From Psychrobacter sp. WY6 (lineage in GTDB: Bacteria; Pseudomonadota; Gammaproteobacteria; Pseudomonadales; Moraxellaceae): a stretch of 64,000 nucleotides of DNA. The notes under the pieces are model-generated. The model was not told where the DNA came from. It worked only from the letters and a program-made list of their open reading frames with translations, and did not search any database. The position numbers and the translations under genes were made by a program. The stretch spans positions 2,170,001 to 2,234,000 of the forward strand of contig NZ_CP049902.1 of NCBI RefSeq assembly GCF_018448495.1, given 5' to 3'. Below are positions 42,109-53,114 of this stretch, piece by piece (within the stretch, counting starts at the first letter, position 1; the number at the start of each line of letters is the position of its first letter).

Positions 42109-43137
42109 TTATTCGTCTAATAAATGATTGCTGATTAAATCGACCATATAAGGTTGATAGTATTCAGGAATATCATGCGCCATGCCTTCGATTAAATGAA
42201 ACTTGGCATTCGGAATGGTCTTGGCAACCACACGACCTTGTGAGGCGGGCAGTAGTCCATCTGCGCTACCATGCAGTACGATAGTCGGCGCTTTGACTTG
42301 CTTGCTAAACCTGCTAATAGAGCCTGATGCCAAGATAGCATTGAGCTGTTGTACCGTGCCGAGCGGATGAAAGTTGCGCTGATAACGCAATTTGGCAATT
42401 TCACGCACCATACGTACGTTGACATGCCCAGGCGTACCGACTGTCTTCATAAACCACACGCTATGGCGCACGATATCGCGCTCAGAATGACTTTCAGGGC
42501 GGTTGATCAGGGTATATAGCTGCCTAGGTTTTGGTGGTTTTAAAAATGCACGGTTGGTCGTGGTAAACATCAACGCCATGCGCTGTACTAAACTTGGATA
42601 ACGTGCCGCTACGATTTGCGCAATCATGCCGCCCATCGAAGCCCCAATCAGATGGGTTTTCCCCAACTGCAACGCCTTAATCAAACGAGCGGTATCTTCT
42701 GCCATATCTGTTAAATTATAAGCCACTTGCGTACCTTTATTGGACAACCCCGTTTGCAGGCGCATCATCATTTTTAGCTGACTGATACGCGGTAGTCCAT
42801 CAATCTGCACTTTAGAAGACAGACCAATATCACGATTATCAAAACGAATGACAAAAAAACCGGCATCAATAAGGCGCTTGATAAAATTATCTGGCCAAAA
42901 TATCATCTGTGAGCCAAGTCCCATAATCATGAGCAGTGGTGGATCATTAGGATTGCCACCTGCCTCAACACACAGCTCAATGCCATCGCCGATATCAATC
43001 ATTGATTGATACAGATGCTTGCTAAGGTCAGAGTCTCGCCATTGGTGCGCGCCAAACTTTTGCCACTCAGGAGTAGGGTAGCCACCTAAGTCTTCTTGTA
43101 GGGTTGCCGATGGTTTGATGTCATTCGATGTTGTCAT
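42109..43137 (-). CDS. Alpha/beta hydrolase
   Basis: Intact 342 residues. The fold begins at LCVEAGGNPNDPPLLMIMGL; the nucleophile serine is in LIGASMGGMIAQIVA, the acid in VLHGSADGLLPAS and the histidine in LIEGMAHDIPEY. The cap region is basic. Esterases of this kind sit next to rubredoxin genes in Acinetobacter (rubA-rubB-estB), and here a rubredoxin gene lies 27 bases upstream on the same strand, so they are likely co-transcribed. The substrate is unknown. Confidence 0.88.
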   Translation of the reverse strand: MTTSNDIKPSATLQEDLGGYPTPEWQKFGAHQWRDSDLSKHLYQSMIDIGDGIELCVEAGGNPNDPPLLMIMGLGSQMIFWPDNFIKRLIDAGFFVIRFDNRDIGLSSKVQIDGLPRISQLKMMMRLQTGLSNKGTQVAYNLTDMAEDTARLIKALQLGKTHLIGASMGGMIAQIVAARYPSLVQRMALMFTTTNRAFLKPPKPRQLYTLINRPESHSERDIVRHSVWFMKTVGTPGHVNVRMVREIAKLRYQRNFHPLGTVQQLNAILASGSISRFSKQVKAPTIVLHGSADGLLPASQGRVVAKTIPNAKFHLIEGMAHDIPEYYQPYMVDLISNHLLDE

Positions 43138-43164
43138 GAAGTGTCCTAATTAGAGGGTCGTCTA

Positions 43165-43329
43165 TTACAGCTCAAGCATCTCAAAATCAAGCTTGCCCAC
43201 ACCGCACTCTGGGCAGGTCCAATCATCAGGGATGTCATCCCATTTAGTGCCTGGCGCAATCCCTTCTTCGGGACAGCCGAGTGCTTCATCATATATCCAG
43301 CCGCAGACGATACATTCATAACGTTTCAT
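43165..43329 (-). CDS. rubA: Rubredoxin
   Basis: 54 residues, beginning [18 protein letters not shown]. The two iron-binding Cys-X2-Cys motifs are CIVCG at the start and CPECGVGK near the end, and the central [14 protein letters not shown] is the standard rubredoxin block. It carries one electron at an FeS4 centre, typically from a rubredoxin reductase to an alkane hydroxylase or to oxidative-stress enzymes; no reductase or hydroxylase gene is in the window. Stop at 43165, ATG at 43329, upstream of the hydrolase. Confidence 0.95.
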   Translation of the reverse strand: MKRYECIVCGWIYDEALGCPEEGIAPGTKWDDIPDDWTCPECGVGKLDFEMLEL

Positions 43330-43581
43330 AAATAGTCCTATCGAGCATTATCAGTGTTTATAATCCGTGTTACAGGGTGTTTTTGACGTGCATACTTGCA
43401 ACCACAGCCGTTAAATGAGACTGTAAAAGCGCACATAGTTTAGCATATAACCGTGATTTTCGTCGTTAAGTTTACACTTGTATATTGAGATTGATTGGTT
43501 TTTATCAAGGGGTTTAGGTCTTCTGTCTGTCAGTAAGCACCTGTACGCTTACGTGCGCAACTGCGATATTTCTATCAATTA

Positions 43582-43590
43582 TGTTATAAT
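43582..43590 (+). promoter_or_regulatory. Extended -10 promoter upstream of apt
   Basis: TGTTATAAT is a perfect extended -10 element, about 95 bases before the apt start; no good -35 box is placed upstream, which is common for extended -10 promoters. The divergent region 43330-43684 (355 bases) also must contain the rubredoxin promoter; nothing else was recognised. Confidence 0.5.
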
Positions 43591-43684
43591 AAGCGCCGCT
43601 AAATTCACAATATTAGCCATCATTTATCGTTGATATATTATTATCTAAATTACATTATCTAAGTCATATACGCTAAGGGTTACC

Positions 43685-44254
43685 ATGAGCATTAATGCTG
43701 CCGCTACATCTAAAAATGTCGAAAATGAGTCGTCTAATAAGCTCAATACGGATCATCCCTTCTGGCAAGTGATTCGCACAGTACCAGACTTCCCGAAAGT
43801 CGGCATTGATTTTTATGATATTACGCCGTTACTGCGCAGTCATATTAATGAGGTGATAGATGCATTGCTCGCCGCACTGCCTGAAGGTGTGATGGACGAG
43901 GTAGATTGTCTAGGGGCAGTTGAAGCGCGTGGTTTTGTCTTTGCAAGTTTGCTTGCAGGTCGATTGGGCAAAGGGATGATTTTGCTACGTAAACCCGGTA
44001 AGCTGCCACCGCCCGTTGCCAATAAAGCGTATGCTCTAGAATATGGTAAAGATACTCTTGAGATGCAAAACAATCTACCGCCTGAGCGCGTGCTATTGGT
44101 CGATGATATTTTAGCCACAGGTGGCACTTTAACCACCGCTTATGAGCTGTGTAAATCGGCAGACCATACCGTGGTGGGGGCGTTAGTATTGCTAGATTTG
44201 GTTGATTTGCATGGCGAATTTCCAGTGCCTGTCTATACGGTTTTAAAGGCTTAA
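43685..44254 (+). CDS. apt: Adenine phosphoribosyltransferase
   Basis: 189 residues, intact. The PRPP-binding loop is VLLVDDILATGGTLTTAYEL, preceded by GAVEARGFVFASLLAGRLGKG and the purine-contact segment LLRKPGKLPP. It makes AMP from adenine and PRPP in purine salvage. A 25-residue polar N-terminal extension precedes the usual FPKVGIDFYDITPLL start. Followed by a strong hairpin. Confidence 0.95.
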   Translation: MSINAAATSKNVENESSNKLNTDHPFWQVIRTVPDFPKVGIDFYDITPLLRSHINEVIDALLAALPEGVMDEVDCLGAVEARGFVFASLLAGRLGKGMILLRKPGKLPPPVANKAYALEYGKDTLEMQNNLPPERVLLVDDILATGGTLTTAYELCKSADHTVVGALVLLDLVDLHGEFPVPVYTVLKA

Positions 44255-44287
44255 AACTGGCAACGCTTAGTGAATAGCGTGAAATAA

Positions 44288-44338
44288 GGCAATTAAAAAA
44301 GCGCGCTGAATGAATTTAGCGCGCTTTTTTAATTGCCT
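44288..44338. terminator. Bidirectional terminator between apt and the adhesin-like gene
   Basis: A 20-base perfect arm (GGCAATTAAAAAAGCGCGCT and its complement) with a ten-base loop. Confidence 0.92.
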
Positions 44339-44352
44339 GTATTTGCTTTGTC

Positions 44353-44829
44353 TTAACGTACGTTACTTGTCTTGCTGGTAAGGTAAGTTTTACACGCCTG
44401 TTCTATTAGCATACGACTAATCGTTTTTGGCTTGGTTATCTTAAAATCTTTGGTGGTTAATATGGGTTTTTCTGATTGCCAAGATTCTAATACCTTATTA
44501 TTGGCATCATAGTTAACGTAAGCGCGTTTATAGTAACTGGCGTCTTTACAAGAGATGAGCAATTGCTGATCGCTATGATGAATCGCTTTTTCTTTACCTT
44601 CCTTATCTACTTTTGTTTCATCTTTTTGTGCAGGGTATGTTCTGCGGATAGATACGGTGATGTTTTCGACATTTTTTTCGTCTATGATATTGATGTCGGA
44701 GCTTTCAATAGAGTCCAAGTCTAAGCTAAAAATTGATCCAGTAGGACTTTCTGATATTTTTGACCAGTTCACTGCATGCGTGCTGACTGCTAGAACACCA
44801 CCCACTAATAACACTGATAGCCGTTTCAT
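44353..44829 (-). CDS. Periplasmic protein resembling surface-adhesin protein E
   Basis: 158 residues from ATG 44829 (AAGG seven bases before), with a signal peptide ending near STHA. The mature part, WSKISESPTGSIFSLDLDSI, then a charged segment, SCKDASYYKRAYVNYDANNK and a final Cys, follows the pattern of the adhesin E domain (a Trp near the start, two cysteines, tyrosine/aspartate-rich middle). The similarity is modest and the role in adhesion is not implied for this organism. Convergent with apt. Confidence 0.6.
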   Translation of the reverse strand: MKRLSVLLVGGVLAVSTHAVNWSKISESPTGSIFSLDLDSIESSDINIIDEKNVENITVSIRRTYPAQKDETKVDKEGKEKAIHHSDQQLLISCKDASYYKRAYVNYDANNKVLESWQSEKPILTTKDFKITKPKTISRMLIEQACKTYLTSKTSNVR

Positions 44830-44971
44830 AATCAAGCCTTGCTTCTTGTTGTGAGAAGTGAGCCATGATAGCCAACTTACTATTAGCAGGCAAATTTCTT
44901 TTATAACCTGCGACTGAGGTTTGTAAAATGTTGATCATACTCATCACTGTTTATAACGCTCGACGCTCATA

Positions 44972-45913
44972 TCAATGACGCATCGCTGCTAACATCTGAG
45001 CAAGCTCATCACGAGCACCAATAAAGCCGTCGATACCTTTTGGTAATAAATCTTGTGTAACCGTGTCTTGTTGATAGGCGCTACTATATTCCTCTCGCGT
45101 TAGACTCACGCGTTTCATGTCGGCTACATCTAATGACATGCTAGGTGACAGTTGCTGTATCACCTCAGTATCCATCGCTGCCAGCGCGTCGATAAGGTCA
45201 GGCGCGATGGTCAATAGATCACACCCTGCTAGCGCTAATATCTGTTCAGTCGAGCGAAAGCTTGCGCCCATCACTTGCGTATTATAGTTATGCTGCTTGT
45301 AGTATTGATAAATGCGCTTTACAGACTGCACGCCCATATCATCAGAAGCGGGCACGTTTTGACGATTTTGTTGGCGTTTTTGCCAGTCTAAAATACGACC
45401 AACGAAAGGCGATATCAATGTCACACCTGCATCGGCACAGGCAATTGCTTGATGCTGTCCAAATAACAACGTTAAATTGCAGTGAATATTTTGGGTTTCA
45501 AGATAGCGTGCTGCCTCAATCCCTTGCCATGTCGCGGCCATTTTAATTAATACGCGCTCTGAGTTAACCCCTGCTTTTTGGTAAGCTTCCATAAATACTA
45601 AGGCTTTATCAATCGTCGCCTGAGTGTCATAAGACAAACGAGCATCCACTTCGGTAGAGACGCGGCCTTGAATAAGCTCTAAAATATCACAGCCAACCTG
45701 AATGGTCAGCGCGTCAATCACTGCATCTATATTGCCATTATGACGACTCATGGTTTCTGACAGCATGCCTTGGTTGTCAGGATGGAGGAGTGCTTTGGTA
45801 ATGAGGCTTGGATTGGTGGTCGCATCGATAGGTTTTAAGCGCGCAATGGCGGCAAGGTCACCAGTATCAGCGACAATGGTGGTCATGGTACGAAGCTGTT
45901 GTAATGCGCTCAT
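44972..45913 (-). CDS. tal: Transaldolase
   Basis: Intact 313-residue TalB-type enzyme of the pentose phosphate pathway. The signature DATTNPSLITKA is at residues 30-42; the Schiff-base lysine is in VLIKMAATWQGIEAA near 132; VMGASFRSTEQILALAGCD is the third block. It exchanges a dihydroxyacetone unit between sedoheptulose-7-phosphate and glyceraldehyde-3-phosphate. Single gene with no obvious partner. Confidence 0.95.
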   Translation of the reverse strand: MSALQQLRTMTTIVADTGDLAAIARLKPIDATTNPSLITKALLHPDNQGMLSETMSRHNGNIDAVIDALTIQVGCDILELIQGRVSTEVDARLSYDTQATIDKALVFMEAYQKAGVNSERVLIKMAATWQGIEAARYLETQNIHCNLTLLFGQHQAIACADAGVTLISPFVGRILDWQKRQQNRQNVPASDDMGVQSVKRIYQYYKQHNYNTQVMGASFRSTEQILALAGCDLLTIAPDLIDALAAMDTEVIQQLSPSMSLDVADMKRVSLTREEYSSAYQQDTVTQDLLPKGIDGFIGARDELAQMLAAMRH

Positions 45914-46424
45914 CAGATATCCTTTTTGATCAAAAACAGATTGTGTTCAGTTACGTGGTAATTTTCTACTTTATAGTGCTATTTGCTATCAGTTTTAGAC
46001 TGTAACATAGTTTTGAGTGGATGTTCCTTCATAGTTTTGCCGTGCATCGCTGCCATATTGCCTCTGTTTGCCAATATTGACGAATTTACGCGCATTTACA
46101 CATGGGCACTGTCGATAGTTTTTGTTATAGTAGAGCGGGTCAGCGATCTGGCTGCTACATTTGCATGCTGGTGTGTGTACTAACATACGGCAATAGTAGA
46201 CGATAGCGCTCGCCGTGCAGGGTGCTTTTGAGAGGCTGCCTGCTATTTAGTGTGATTCCTATCGAATATCATTGCTAGTATGCTTGCACCTTTGACCGTC
46301 ATTGAGTGCTGATTCAATAATGAAATGATTGGTTGTCGATAATTAGAAATACTTGAAGCCTTCAAAGTTAAAAAGCAGTACCTAACTAGTAAACTCAGTA
46401 ATAATTTTAGAAAAATAGGCGGTA
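45914..46424. other. Divergent intergenic region tal / pheA
   Basis: 511 bases without a supportable gene. Short frames at 45983-46186 on both strands lack ribosome sites and motifs. A leader peptide with repeated Phe codons, which would suggest pheA attenuation, was looked for and not found. Confidence 0.45.
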
Positions 46425-47609
46425 ATGAGTGAGCAGTCATCAGAGCAAAAACATGGATAAGCTAAATCAAGCCATCGCAGGGGCTAACGATACTGCAACT
46501 GAAAAAGCATTTTTGGACGATATTCGCCAAAGTATTGATACAGTAGACTGCGAAATCCAGACATTGATTAATAACCGTGCCAAGTTGGCTCAGCAAGTGG
46601 CCGCAGTAAAGAAAAACAACACATTGTCAATAACCCGACTGCCGACAATAGCAATCCTATTTTTTATCGCCCTGAGCGTGAAGCGCAAGTGCTAAAAGCG
46701 GTGATGGAACGCAACACAGGTCCGATCGCTGATGACAAAAATGGCGCGGTTGTTCCGTGAAATTATGTCGGTCTGCCTTGACTTAGAAGCACCGCAGCGC
46801 ATTGCTTTCTTGGGACCAGTAGGTACTTTTACTCATGCTGCTGCGCTCAAGCATTTCGGTAAAGCCGCTGATACCGTACCAATGACCACCATCACTGATG
46901 TATTCCGTGAAGTTGAAGCAGGCACAGCGATGTATGGTGTGGTGCCAGTGAAAACTCGTCTGAGGGTGTGGTCAACCATACGTTAGATGGTTTTCTTTCC
47001 TCCACCTTAAAGATAATTGGAGAAGTTGAGCTGCCGATTCATCAGAATTTCTTGGTCGCAGAACATACCAAACTTGATGGTTTAAGCCGTATTTACTCGC
47101 ATCAGCAGTCACTAGCGCAGTGTCGTCATTGGCTCGATGTCAATTACCCGAATGTCGAGCGCGTGGCGGTATCGAGCAATGGCGAAGCTGCCCGCCGCTT
47201 GAAAAATGAATGGCATTCAGCAGCAATCGCCGGTGATGTGGCTGCTGCAGAATATGGCTTGCATAAGCTATATTCAAATATCGAAGACAACCCGAGCAAT
47301 ACCACGCGATTCCTTATCATCGGTCACGAAGCGATTGCGCCATCAGGTCAGGATAAAACGTCTATCGTCGTATCAGCACATGACAAAGCGGGCGCATTGA
47401 TCGAGATTTTGAAGCCTTTGTCTTATCATGGCGTGTCGATGACCAGTATCGAAACCCGTCCTGAGCGTCCGAATAAGTGGGCATACGTGTTTTTCATCGA
47501 CATGAATGGTCATATTGACGAGCCAAACGTCAGCGCTGCTATCGCTGATATCCGTCCATTGGTAAAAGATGTGCGCGTTCTAGGTTCTTATCCAAAAGCA
47601 GTGCTATAG
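46425..47609 (+). CDS. pheA: Bifunctional chorismate mutase/prephenate dehydratase (three or more frame breaks)
   Basis: Chorismate mutase AroQ domain (FLDDIRQSIDTVDCEIQTLI; ...PEREAQVLKAV in another frame), then prephenate dehydratase (IAFLGPVGTFTHAAALKHFG; SNIEDNPSNTTRFLIIG) and a C-terminal ACT domain (SIVVSAHDKAGALIEIL; SMTSIETRP) for phenylalanine feedback. Breaks near 46620, 46735 and 46950; at the last, one missing G turns VPVENSSEGVVNHT into noise. Joined length about 390. The start is uncertain: ATG 46425 (MSEQSSEQKHG, needing one more shift) or ATG 46453. First gene of an aromatic block with hisC and tyrA-aroA. Confidence 0.92.
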
Positions 47610-47772
47610 TCCCTCTACTGTAAAAGAGTCATGGCGTTTACCTCGCGTGAAGCATCACATAATCATCTGCACTCGGTTGCCTTGGTTACCCTTGACTCGC
47701 TTTGAAATTGAACCAACGATATAACGCCGAATGGGTCACATCACTTGCCAAAATCATATCTAAGGATAAATC

Positions 47773-48914
47773 ATGCCGTCATCTCATTCAGTAGAGTCAA
47801 ATTTATCACCGCTTGTACCTGCCTACGATAGTATTTTAGAGCTGGTGCCTTATCAAACGGGCAAGCCGATTGAAGAGTTGACGCGTGAGTATGGCGTCTC
47901 AGATGTGGTAAAACTTGCCAGTAATGAAAACCCAAGAGGCTGCTCACCGCACGTCACGCTAGCGATTACTGAGCAATTGGGTCAGTTGGCACGTTATCCT
48001 GATGGCAACGGTTACTATCTAAAACAAGCACTGGCTGACTTCAATGATGTCAGTGTCGAGCAGATTACTTTGGGTAATGGCTCTGACGATTTGCTTGATA
48101 TTTTAGCGCGTAGTTTTGCTGGTGCTGACGATGCTATCGTTTACAGTCAATATGCCTTTATCGTTTATCCGATGTTGGCTAAAATACAAGGGGCGACAGG
48201 TATAGAAGTGCCTGCACATCGCTTTGGTCATGATCTAAAAGCGATGAGTCAAGCGGTTCAAGACAACCCCAATACTAAAATAGTCTTTATCGCCAATCCT
48301 AATAATCCAACTGGCACACAGCTTGAACCTCAAGAGTTACGAGCATTTATGGCTAGCATACCAAGCTCGGTATTGGTGGTATTAGATGAGGCGTATATCG
48401 AATATAGCCCTGAGAGTAATAATCGGGCGTTGTTAGATGAATTTGATAATGTCGTCATCGTGCGCACTTTTTCCAAAGCTTATGGACTGGCGGGTTTACG
48501 TGTTGGGTATGCGCTTAGATCGTGGTGTAGCGGACTTACTCAATCGCATTCGTCAGCCATTTAACGTGAGTAGGGTGGCTTTAGCTGCTGCGCGCCTGCT
48601 GCACTTGCTGACTCAGACTTTATTGAAAAAACTCGTTTGATGAATGATGAGCAAATGCGCTGGTTAGAAAGCAGTTTGATGCGTTAGGGTTGGGTTTCAT
48701 TAAGTCGCATGCCAACTTTATTATGGTAGAAATAGCCGTTGAGATGGAAGACATCACCGCTGCTTCTATTCATCAAGCATTGCTAGAGCAGGGTGTTATC
48801 GTCCGTCCATTAGAGAGCTATGGCTTACCGCATTGGCTGCGTATCACAGTAGGGGTGGCAGAAGAAAATATGCGCCTGATTGATACACTGCGCTCAATCT
48901 TGACTGATAATTGA
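47773..48914 (+). CDS. hisC: Histidinol-phosphate/aromatic aminotransferase (three frame breaks)
   Basis: Fold-type I PLP enzyme: KLASNENPRGCSPHVTLAI, FIANPNNPTGTQLEP, and the PLP lysine in TFSKAYGLAGLRVGYAL. Frames change near 48512, 48598 and 48665; pieces reading ADLLNRIRQPFNVSRVALAA and ALGLGFIKSHANFIMVEI complete a protein of about 380 residues. Between pheA and tyrA-aroA, as in Pseudomonas (hisC2/hisHb), it probably aminates phenylpyruvate and 4-hydroxyphenylpyruvate as well as imidazole acetol phosphate. Confidence 0.9.
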
Positions 48915-49001
48915 TAAGAAGTATGTTAGGTCGTTTTGGATAAGTAAATAATTTATTAATCATTTTTATGACACTAGCGTCGGCTTGTTTTAGTCATTCT
49001 G

Positions 49002-51386
49002 ATGCTAGTTTGTTTAACGAGAAAAGCCGTGAGTCGCCAGCAAAACAATATAAGCAATCAAAACAATAATATGCAGTGTATGAATACTCAGCCGCCGTTA
49101 TTTAAACAGATTTGTGTGATTGGTCTAGGGCTTATCGGTGCGAGCCTTGCCCAAGCCATTAAAGACAATGGTTTGAGTGAGCGCTTGGTGGCGGTTGATA
49201 GACATACACCAAGCATCGACGAAGCTATTCAGCACGGCTTATTAGACGCTGGTAGTGCTGTTTTAAGCGAAGTAGTGTTTGGTAGTGATTTGATTGTTAT
49301 CGCCGTACCAGTACAAGCGGTGCAAACCGTATTTATCGATATCAAAGCAGCGATGGATAACGGACAACTTGCCACTGATTGCATCCTGACGGATGTTTGT
49401 AGCACCAAGGTCAATATCATTGACGCTGCCAAAGCCGTCTTTGGCTCATTGCCTATAGGTCTTGTTCCAGCGCATCCGATTGCGGGTGCTGAGAATTCAG
49501 GATATCATGCCAGACGCGCCACATTGTTTGTGAATCATAGTGTCATTATTTGTGAGCTACCTACTACAAGCAATGTAGCGATTACCAAGCTGCGGCAGTT
49601 ATGGGAAGCGGTGGGTGCAAACGTTATGTCAATGGATGCGGAACACCATGATCGCATATTGGCGCACACCAGTCATTTGCCACATCTGCTTGCCTTCAAT
49701 TTGGTTGAGCAATTGGCGAGCCATGATGACAATTTAGATATGTTCCGCTATGCAGCGGGCGGCTTTCGTGACTTTAGCCGTATCGCTGCCAGTGACCCTA
49801 AAATGTGGCATGATATATTTTTGCCAACGAAAGCGCGATTGTTAGCGCCCTTGATGAGTATGGCGTTTACCTACAGACCATGCGTCAGCTTATCATCGAT
49901 AAAGATTCAACCGCCCTGATGGGACTTTTGGGCCGCGCGCAAGCCGCACGGCGACATTTTGGCCATATGTTAGCCAGCACCCCTTATACGGATACTTCTG
50001 CCATGTCAGCTTCTTATAATATTACTCCTAGCAATACGGTATTGGGCACTATTGCCATTCCTGGTGACAAGTCTATCTCCCACCGCAGCATTATGCTGGG
50101 CAGCCTTGCGACAGGCGTGACCAATGTCACTGGATTTTTGGAAGGGGAAGATGCGCTTGCCACCTTGCAAGCATTCCGTGATATGGGCGTGACCATTGAA
50201 GGGCCTGATAACGGCAAATTGACCATTCATGGCGTGGGTATGAACGGTCTGAAACCGAGTAAAACACCATTGTATATGGGCAACTCAGGTACTAGCATGC
50301 GCCTGCTGGCTGGTATCTTAGCGGCGCAATCATTTGACAGCGTGTTGACAGGCGATACCAGCCTGAACAAGCGTCCAATGGAGCGTGTAGCCGCACCTTT
50401 ACGCGAGATGGGTGCAGTCATTCAAAGTACGGGTCATAGTGGTACGGCGCCACTTAGTATCACTGGTCGAGCGACTATCGGTAAGCCATTACAAGGTATC
50501 GATTATGAGATGCCTGTGGCTTCTGCGCAGATTAAATCTTGCTTATTGTTGGCTGGACTTTGGGCAGAAGGCACCACAACCGTTACCCAGCCGGAAGTCA
50601 GTCGTGACCATACCGAGCGTATGCTTTCAGCTTTTGGTTATCCAGTAACGGTCGATGGCAACCGCATTAGTGTTGAGGGCGGTGGTAAACTCACAGGTGG
50701 TGATATCGCTGTCCCTGCTGATATATCCTCTGCGGCATTTTTTATGGTCGCTGCTGCGATCAGCCAAAATAGCGAGCTGACCTTGACGCAAGTAGGTATT
50801 AATCCGACACGCACGGGCATTATCGATATCTTAAAATTAATGCAAGCAGATATCAGCTTAAGTAATGAGACACATGTCGGCGTGCCACGCTGATATCACT
50901 ATTCGTAGCTCAAGCCTAAAAGGTATTGAAATCCCAGAGCATTTAGTGCCATTAGCGATTGACGAATTCCCAGTATTGTTCATTGCTGCCAGCTGTGCGC
51001 AAGGTCGTACGGTGTTGACTGGTGCCAAAGAGCTGCGCGTAAAAGAGTCTGATCGTATTGCAGTCATGGCAGAAGGATTACAAACACTGGGTATTGATTG
51101 TACTGTGACAGATGATGGTTTGATTATTGAAGGTAAGGGCATTGAAGGCGAAGGTATTGAGGGTCAAAATAGCAATATCAATAATAGCCAGCCTGTCTTT
51201 GGTGGCGGTCACATTACCTCGCACCATGATCATCGCATTGCCATGAGTTTTGCCATTGCCAGCTTACGTGCATCCAAGCAAATTACTATTGAAGGCGTTG
51301 AGACCGTCAATACTAGTTTCCCAGGATTTGCAGAGCTTGCCAATCACATTGGAATGTCTATTAAAGTTGATAATGCTGCGGTTTAA
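49002..51386 (+). CDS. tyrA-aroA: Fused prephenate dehydrogenase / EPSP synthase (two frame breaks)
   Basis: The first part is TyrA: IGLGLIGASLAQAIKDNG (NAD loop), PAHPIAGAENSG, HDRILAHTSHLPHLLAFNL. After a single missing base near 49868 reading continues without a stop (YGVYLQTMRQLIIDKDSTAL) into AroA: PGDKSISHRSIMLG, LYMGNSGTSMRLLAG, KRPMERVAAPLREMG. A second break near 50885 precedes LRVKESDRIAVMAEG and HHDHRIAMSFAIASL. Total about 790 residues. This TyrA-AroA fusion is known in Moraxellaceae and pseudomonads. A GIEGEGIEG-type repeat insertion near 51130-51190 is unusual. The exact start (49002, 49071 or 49083) is uncertain. Confidence 0.93.
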
Positions 51387-51693
51387 TACCACAAACTCTA
51401 TTAACTTGCTGAATAGTATTATTGGCTTTTGCAACACTGAGCTTTAAAGTACTGAATTGTAAAATGCTGGCTACAGCATTCCATAAAGTCTAAAAAGTTA
51501 CTCGTTAGCCTTGATGTAAATGTTGTTTTTAAAGTTGTTATCGTTAGCAATGTGTTGATGCCTATATTGGCATGAGCGCATTGCTTTTTAACTTGTATCC
51601 TATCTGTAGTGACCCTGCGCTTTTGCCATTGAATTGATATAGAAATTAATATGGGGCAAGAGTGCGCTTTGCTCTAAAAAGTTGTACTGTACT
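51387..51693. other. Non-coding gap tyrA-aroA / rarD
   Basis: 307 bases. The expected next genes of the pseudomonad aromatic supraoperon, cmk and rpsA, are absent. A small perfect hairpin (AATGCTG, loop GCTA, CAGCATT, 51463-51480) lacks a T run and is only a weak terminator candidate. Confidence 0.4.
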
Positions 51694-52653
51694 ATGACCA
51701 CCCAAAACGTCATCAAAAAACCAGTTACGCCCATTAAAACAACCAGACGTGGCATCATCACCGCCCTCATTGCCTTTTTTATCTGGGGTGGGTTTCCATT
51801 ATATTTTAAACAATTGGCCGCCTACGATGCGACCGAAATTATCGGTCACCGTATTATTTGGACGTTTGCTTGCTTGCTTATCGTGTTGGTATTCACCAAG
51901 CGCTGGCAGTGGATTGATACCTTAAAGAAAAATCCGAGATGGATCGCGTTCTCATTTATATCGGGTTTGATTATTGCCACCAACTGGCTCACTTATGTAT
52001 GGGCCGTCAATCACGACCGTATTCTCGAAGCCAGTTTGGGGTATTTTATCGGACCATTGGTAGGCGTTGCGCTATCGATGATTTTATTCAAAGAGCGCTT
52101 ACGTAGGCTGCAATGGGTTGCTATTGGTTTCGCCTTATTATCCGTGGTCATTCAAGTAGTTATGATTGGTAGCTTGCCATGGATATCACTGATTTTAGCC
52201 TTTAGTTTTAGTACTTATGGCACCATTCAACGGCAGACGCCTTTGACAGCTGTCGATGCTATGTTTCGAAACAACGATGTTGGTGCCGATTTGCTTATGG
52301 TGGTTCTGGCAAGCAGATGTGGTCAGTAGTCAATTGAGTTTTTGGTTTAGTCCCAATATTTGGCTACTAATGATCGCAGGGCCGATTACCTTGATACCGC
52401 TATTATTGTTTAATAAATCTACCAAGCTCGTTGCTTATAGCATTTTAAGTTTTATGAATTATCTGACGCCGACCTTTATCTTCTTCTTAGCGGTGTTCTA
52501 TTATAACGAGCCATTGATTTACAACGTCTTGCAGTGTTTGGTCTGATTTGGTTTGGTCTGTTATTATTCAGCATTGACTTATGGCGTCATCGCCCTAGTA
52601 AAGCGCTAAAAGCCGCGCGTTTGCGTGAAGAGGCGTTGCAGAAAACCAATTAA
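51694..52653 (+). CDS. rarD: EamA-type transporter RarD (two frame breaks)
   Basis: Begins at ATG 51694 with GIITALIAFFIWGGFPLYFK, then HRIIWTFACLLIVLVFTKRW and TNWLTYVWAVNHDRILEASL GYFI, all RarD-typical. Frames change near 52300 (into ADVVSSQLSFWFSPN and GPITLIPLLLFN) and near 52535 (into GLIWFGLLLFSIDLW). Joined length about 320, against 296 in E. coli, with a basic tail. Inner-membrane permease with about ten helices; the transported compound is not known. Confidence 0.88.
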
Positions 52654-52703
52654 AAAACCTGAGTTCAAAATCTAATTAAAATTTAGCAAACAAGGATGAG
52701 AGC

Positions 52704-53114
52704 ATGTTTCATACCGAATCTGATGTAGTATTCGTTAAAGGCTTGACAGTAGAAGCAGTCATCGGTGTTTACGCGTGGGAGCGCGCAATCACGCAGCCGC
52801 TGCTGATTGATATAGCACTTGAAACAGATATCAGCCGTGCGGCTATCTCAGATGATGTCAATGATGCGCTGAATTATAAAGCGGTTTGCGATGATGTGAG
52901 CGCATGGTGCCAAGCGATTAAAGCGCAGTTGCTAGAGCATTTAGCGGGGCAAATCGCTGATAAGTTGCTTGCCAAATATAGCTGTCATAAAATCACTTTA
53001 AGCATTGCTAAGCCCACTGCTATAAAGCAAGCCGATGCGGTTGGGGTACAGATCACGCGTTATGCAACGGTCATTGAAAATAAGCCAGTTGTAAGCAAGG
53101 ACGATGATGCATAA
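52704..53114 (+). CDS. folB: Dihydroneopterin aldolase
   Basis: 136 residues. VFVKGLTVEAVIGVYAWERA holds the substrate-binding Val/Ile-Gly-Val/Ile region; the catalytic lysine lies in the C-terminal SIAKPTAIKQADAVGV. It cleaves dihydroneopterin to 6-hydroxymethyl-dihydropterin in folate synthesis. Its end overlaps the folK start by 11 bases, so the pair is translationally coupled. Intact. Confidence 0.93.
   Translation: MFHTESDVVFVKGLTVEAVIGVYAWERAITQPLLIDIALETDISRAAISDDVNDALNYKAVCDDVSAWCQAIKAQLLEHLAGQIADKLLAKYSCHKITLSIAKPTAIKQADAVGVQITRYATVIENKPVVSKDDDA

Noticed and set aside
42109..43329. Alkane-hydroxylase rubredoxin operon
   Set aside because: Rubredoxin and an esterase-like gene are adjacent, but no rubredoxin reductase or alkane hydroxylase is present, so this function is not claimed.
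45983..46186. Overlapping 63-66 codon frames on both strands upstream of pheA
   Set aside because: No start signal or family resemblance; no Phe-codon run that would make a leader peptide.
46425..48914. Programmed frameshifting as an explanation of split genes such as pheA, hisC and dnaE
   Set aside because: The breaks occur at many unrelated positions, in both directions, without slippery heptamers plus stem-loops, and in genes not known for recoding.
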